From positions 1 through 5,659 of the forward strand of contig JAHEEY010000324.1 of assembly GCA_024640485.1 (NCBI GenBank): a DNA stretch of 5,659 bases, in the 5' to 3' direction. The DNA comes from Chloroflexota bacterium. Lineage in GTDB: Bacteria > Chloroflexota > Anaerolineae > Promineifilales > Promineifilaceae. The notes beneath the pieces were generated by a model. That model made no database searches. It had not been told where the DNA came from and saw only the letters and a list, made by a program, of their open reading frames with translations. Positions 4,857-5,659 of the stretch are shown piece after piece. The position numbers and the translations under genes are program-made. The stretch's first letter is position 1; every line of letters starts with the position of its first letter.

Positions 4857-5659
4857 ATGAACCTGTTAGAAGCAATCATCCTGGGCATCATTCAAGGTGC
4901 TACCGAGTTCTTGCCCGTCTCCAGTTCCGGTCATCTAATCCTACTCCCAAGCCTATTCAATATCCCGATACCCAGCCTATCGGTGGCGGCGGTGGTCCAC
5001 GAGGGCACGCTTCTGGCGGTATTAATCTACTTCCGCCGCGATCTGCTGCAGATTGTGAAAGCAGTCTGGGCTGGCATCGTGCAGCGCAAGCCTTTGGCCA
5101 CCGAAGATTCGCGTCTCGGCTGGTATATCGCCATAGGATCGATTCCGGCAGCGGCTGCCGGCTTGACCCTGGAAAGCAGCTTCGAGCGTATTTTCGGCAC
5201 CCCCTCCTATGCCGCCGTTTTCTTGCTGGGAACTGCGCTGATTCTGTTTGTTGGTGAGCGGCTGCTCACTGGGAAGAAAACAGTGGCAGAGATGGGATGG
5301 TTGGATGCATTGATCATCGGCATTGCCCAGATGATGGCGCTGCTGCCTGGTATTTCCCGCAGCGGCAGCACCATCGCCGCCGGCCTCTGGCGCGGTCTGG
5401 ATCGCACCGCCGCCGCCCGCTACAGTTTTCTACTCGGTGTACCAGCCATATTGGGCGCAGGCGTTCTGGCGGCGATTGATTTCGCCGGCATGGATGATAT
5501 CGCTTCTCAACTGCCGGTTCTGACAGCCTCTTTCCTTTCGGCAGCGATCACCGGATACATCTGTATTCACTTCCTGCTGGGTTGGCTGCGACGGCATACG
5601 CTGTATGGATTCGCCGCCTACTGTGCTGTTTTCGGCCTCCTCTACCTAGTCCTCAAATA
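4857..5659 (+). CDS. uppP: Undecaprenyl-diphosphate phosphatase (BacA/UppP family), 3' end at window edge
   Basis: This integral membrane enzyme removes a phosphate from undecaprenyl diphosphate, recycling the lipid carrier for peptidoglycan and other cell-envelope polymers; extra copies give bacitracin tolerance. The two signature motifs are present: QGATEFLPVSSSGHLIL (13-29, with Glu17 and His26) and LPGISRSGSTIAAG (163-176, with Ser167 and Arg168). About six hydrophobic segments plus the two re-entrant motif regions are visible, for example around 43-59, 89-104, 117-133, 190-208, 221-243 and 249-266. AAGGA six bases before the ATG supports the start. The frame is open for 267 codons to the edge, where the last two bases are TA. 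This would fit a TAA or TAG stop and a normal-length protein. It follows tgt after 33 nt with no terminator between, so the two are probably cotranscribed, though their functions are unrelated. Confidence 0.95.
   Translation, partial: MNLLEAIILGIIQGATEFLPVSSSGHLILLPSLFNIPIPSLSVAAVVHEGTLLAVLIYFRRDLLQIVKAVWAGIVQRKPLATEDSRLGWYIAIGSIPAAAAGLTLESSFERIFGTPSYAAVFLLGTALILFVGERLLTGKKTVAEMGWLDALIIGIAQMMALLPGISRSGSTIAAGLWRGLDRTAAARYSFLLGVPAILGAGVLAAIDFAGMDDIASQLPVLTASFLSAAITGYICIHFLLGWLRRHTLYGFAAYCAVFGLLYLVLK

Noticed and set aside
1..5659. Mobile element, CRISPR array, tRNA or defence system
   Set aside because: No terminal inverted repeats with a transposase, no regular spacer-repeat pattern, no cloverleaf and no unknown multi-gene cassette were seen; every coding region belongs to a known family.

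Overview
The window holds three complete genes and two partial ones, all ordinary metabolic or housekeeping functions, plus a well-resolved riboswitch control region. There is no tRNA, rRNA, CRISPR array, insertion sequence or sign of recent transfer. The organism is a GC-moderate bacterium. The plant-like cystathionine gamma-synthase, the S-box (SAM-I) riboswitch and the general character of the proteins fit Chloroflexota (Anaerolineae-like), but this is an inference from family resemblance and not a database result.

Layout. At the left edge (minus strand) is the 5' part of a lipoprotein of the iron(III)-type ABC substrate-binding family, starting at a TTG at 356. Its upstream region (357-563) carries a long hairpin just before the ribosome binding site, a candidate promoter, a palindrome overlapping the -35 box, and a GC-rich hairpin that probably ends the neighbouring operon. 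Next come aspartate kinase (564-1982) and cystathionine gamma-synthase (2003-3265), both on the minus strand. They form a two-gene operon in the order metB-lysC with a 20-nt gap.

The 448-nt gap 3266-3713 is fully used. Reading on the minus strand it holds a strong extended -10 promoter (3593-3621), a small 5' hairpin, a complete SAM-I aptamer (3431-3550), and an expression platform in which an anti-antiterminator, an antiterminator and an intrinsic terminator compete for overlapping strands. The plus-strand promoter of tgt (TATAAT at 3700-3705) lies in the same gap. It is so close to the ATG that tgt is probably translated from a leaderless mRNA.

To the right, tgt (queuosine tRNA modification) is followed after 33 nt by uppP (undecaprenyl-diphosphate phosphatase). 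uppP runs to the window edge and lacks at most its last codon or so.

How the parts work together: aspartate kinase makes the aspartyl-phosphate that leads to homoserine. Cystathionine gamma-synthase joins an activated homoserine to cysteine on the way to methionine, and SAM made from methionine should shut the operon off through the riboswitch. I found no previously undescribed system. The points most worth a second look are the riboswitch platform with its internal repeat, aspartate kinase under SAM control, the plant-type synthase and its likely substrate, and the apparently leaderless tgt.
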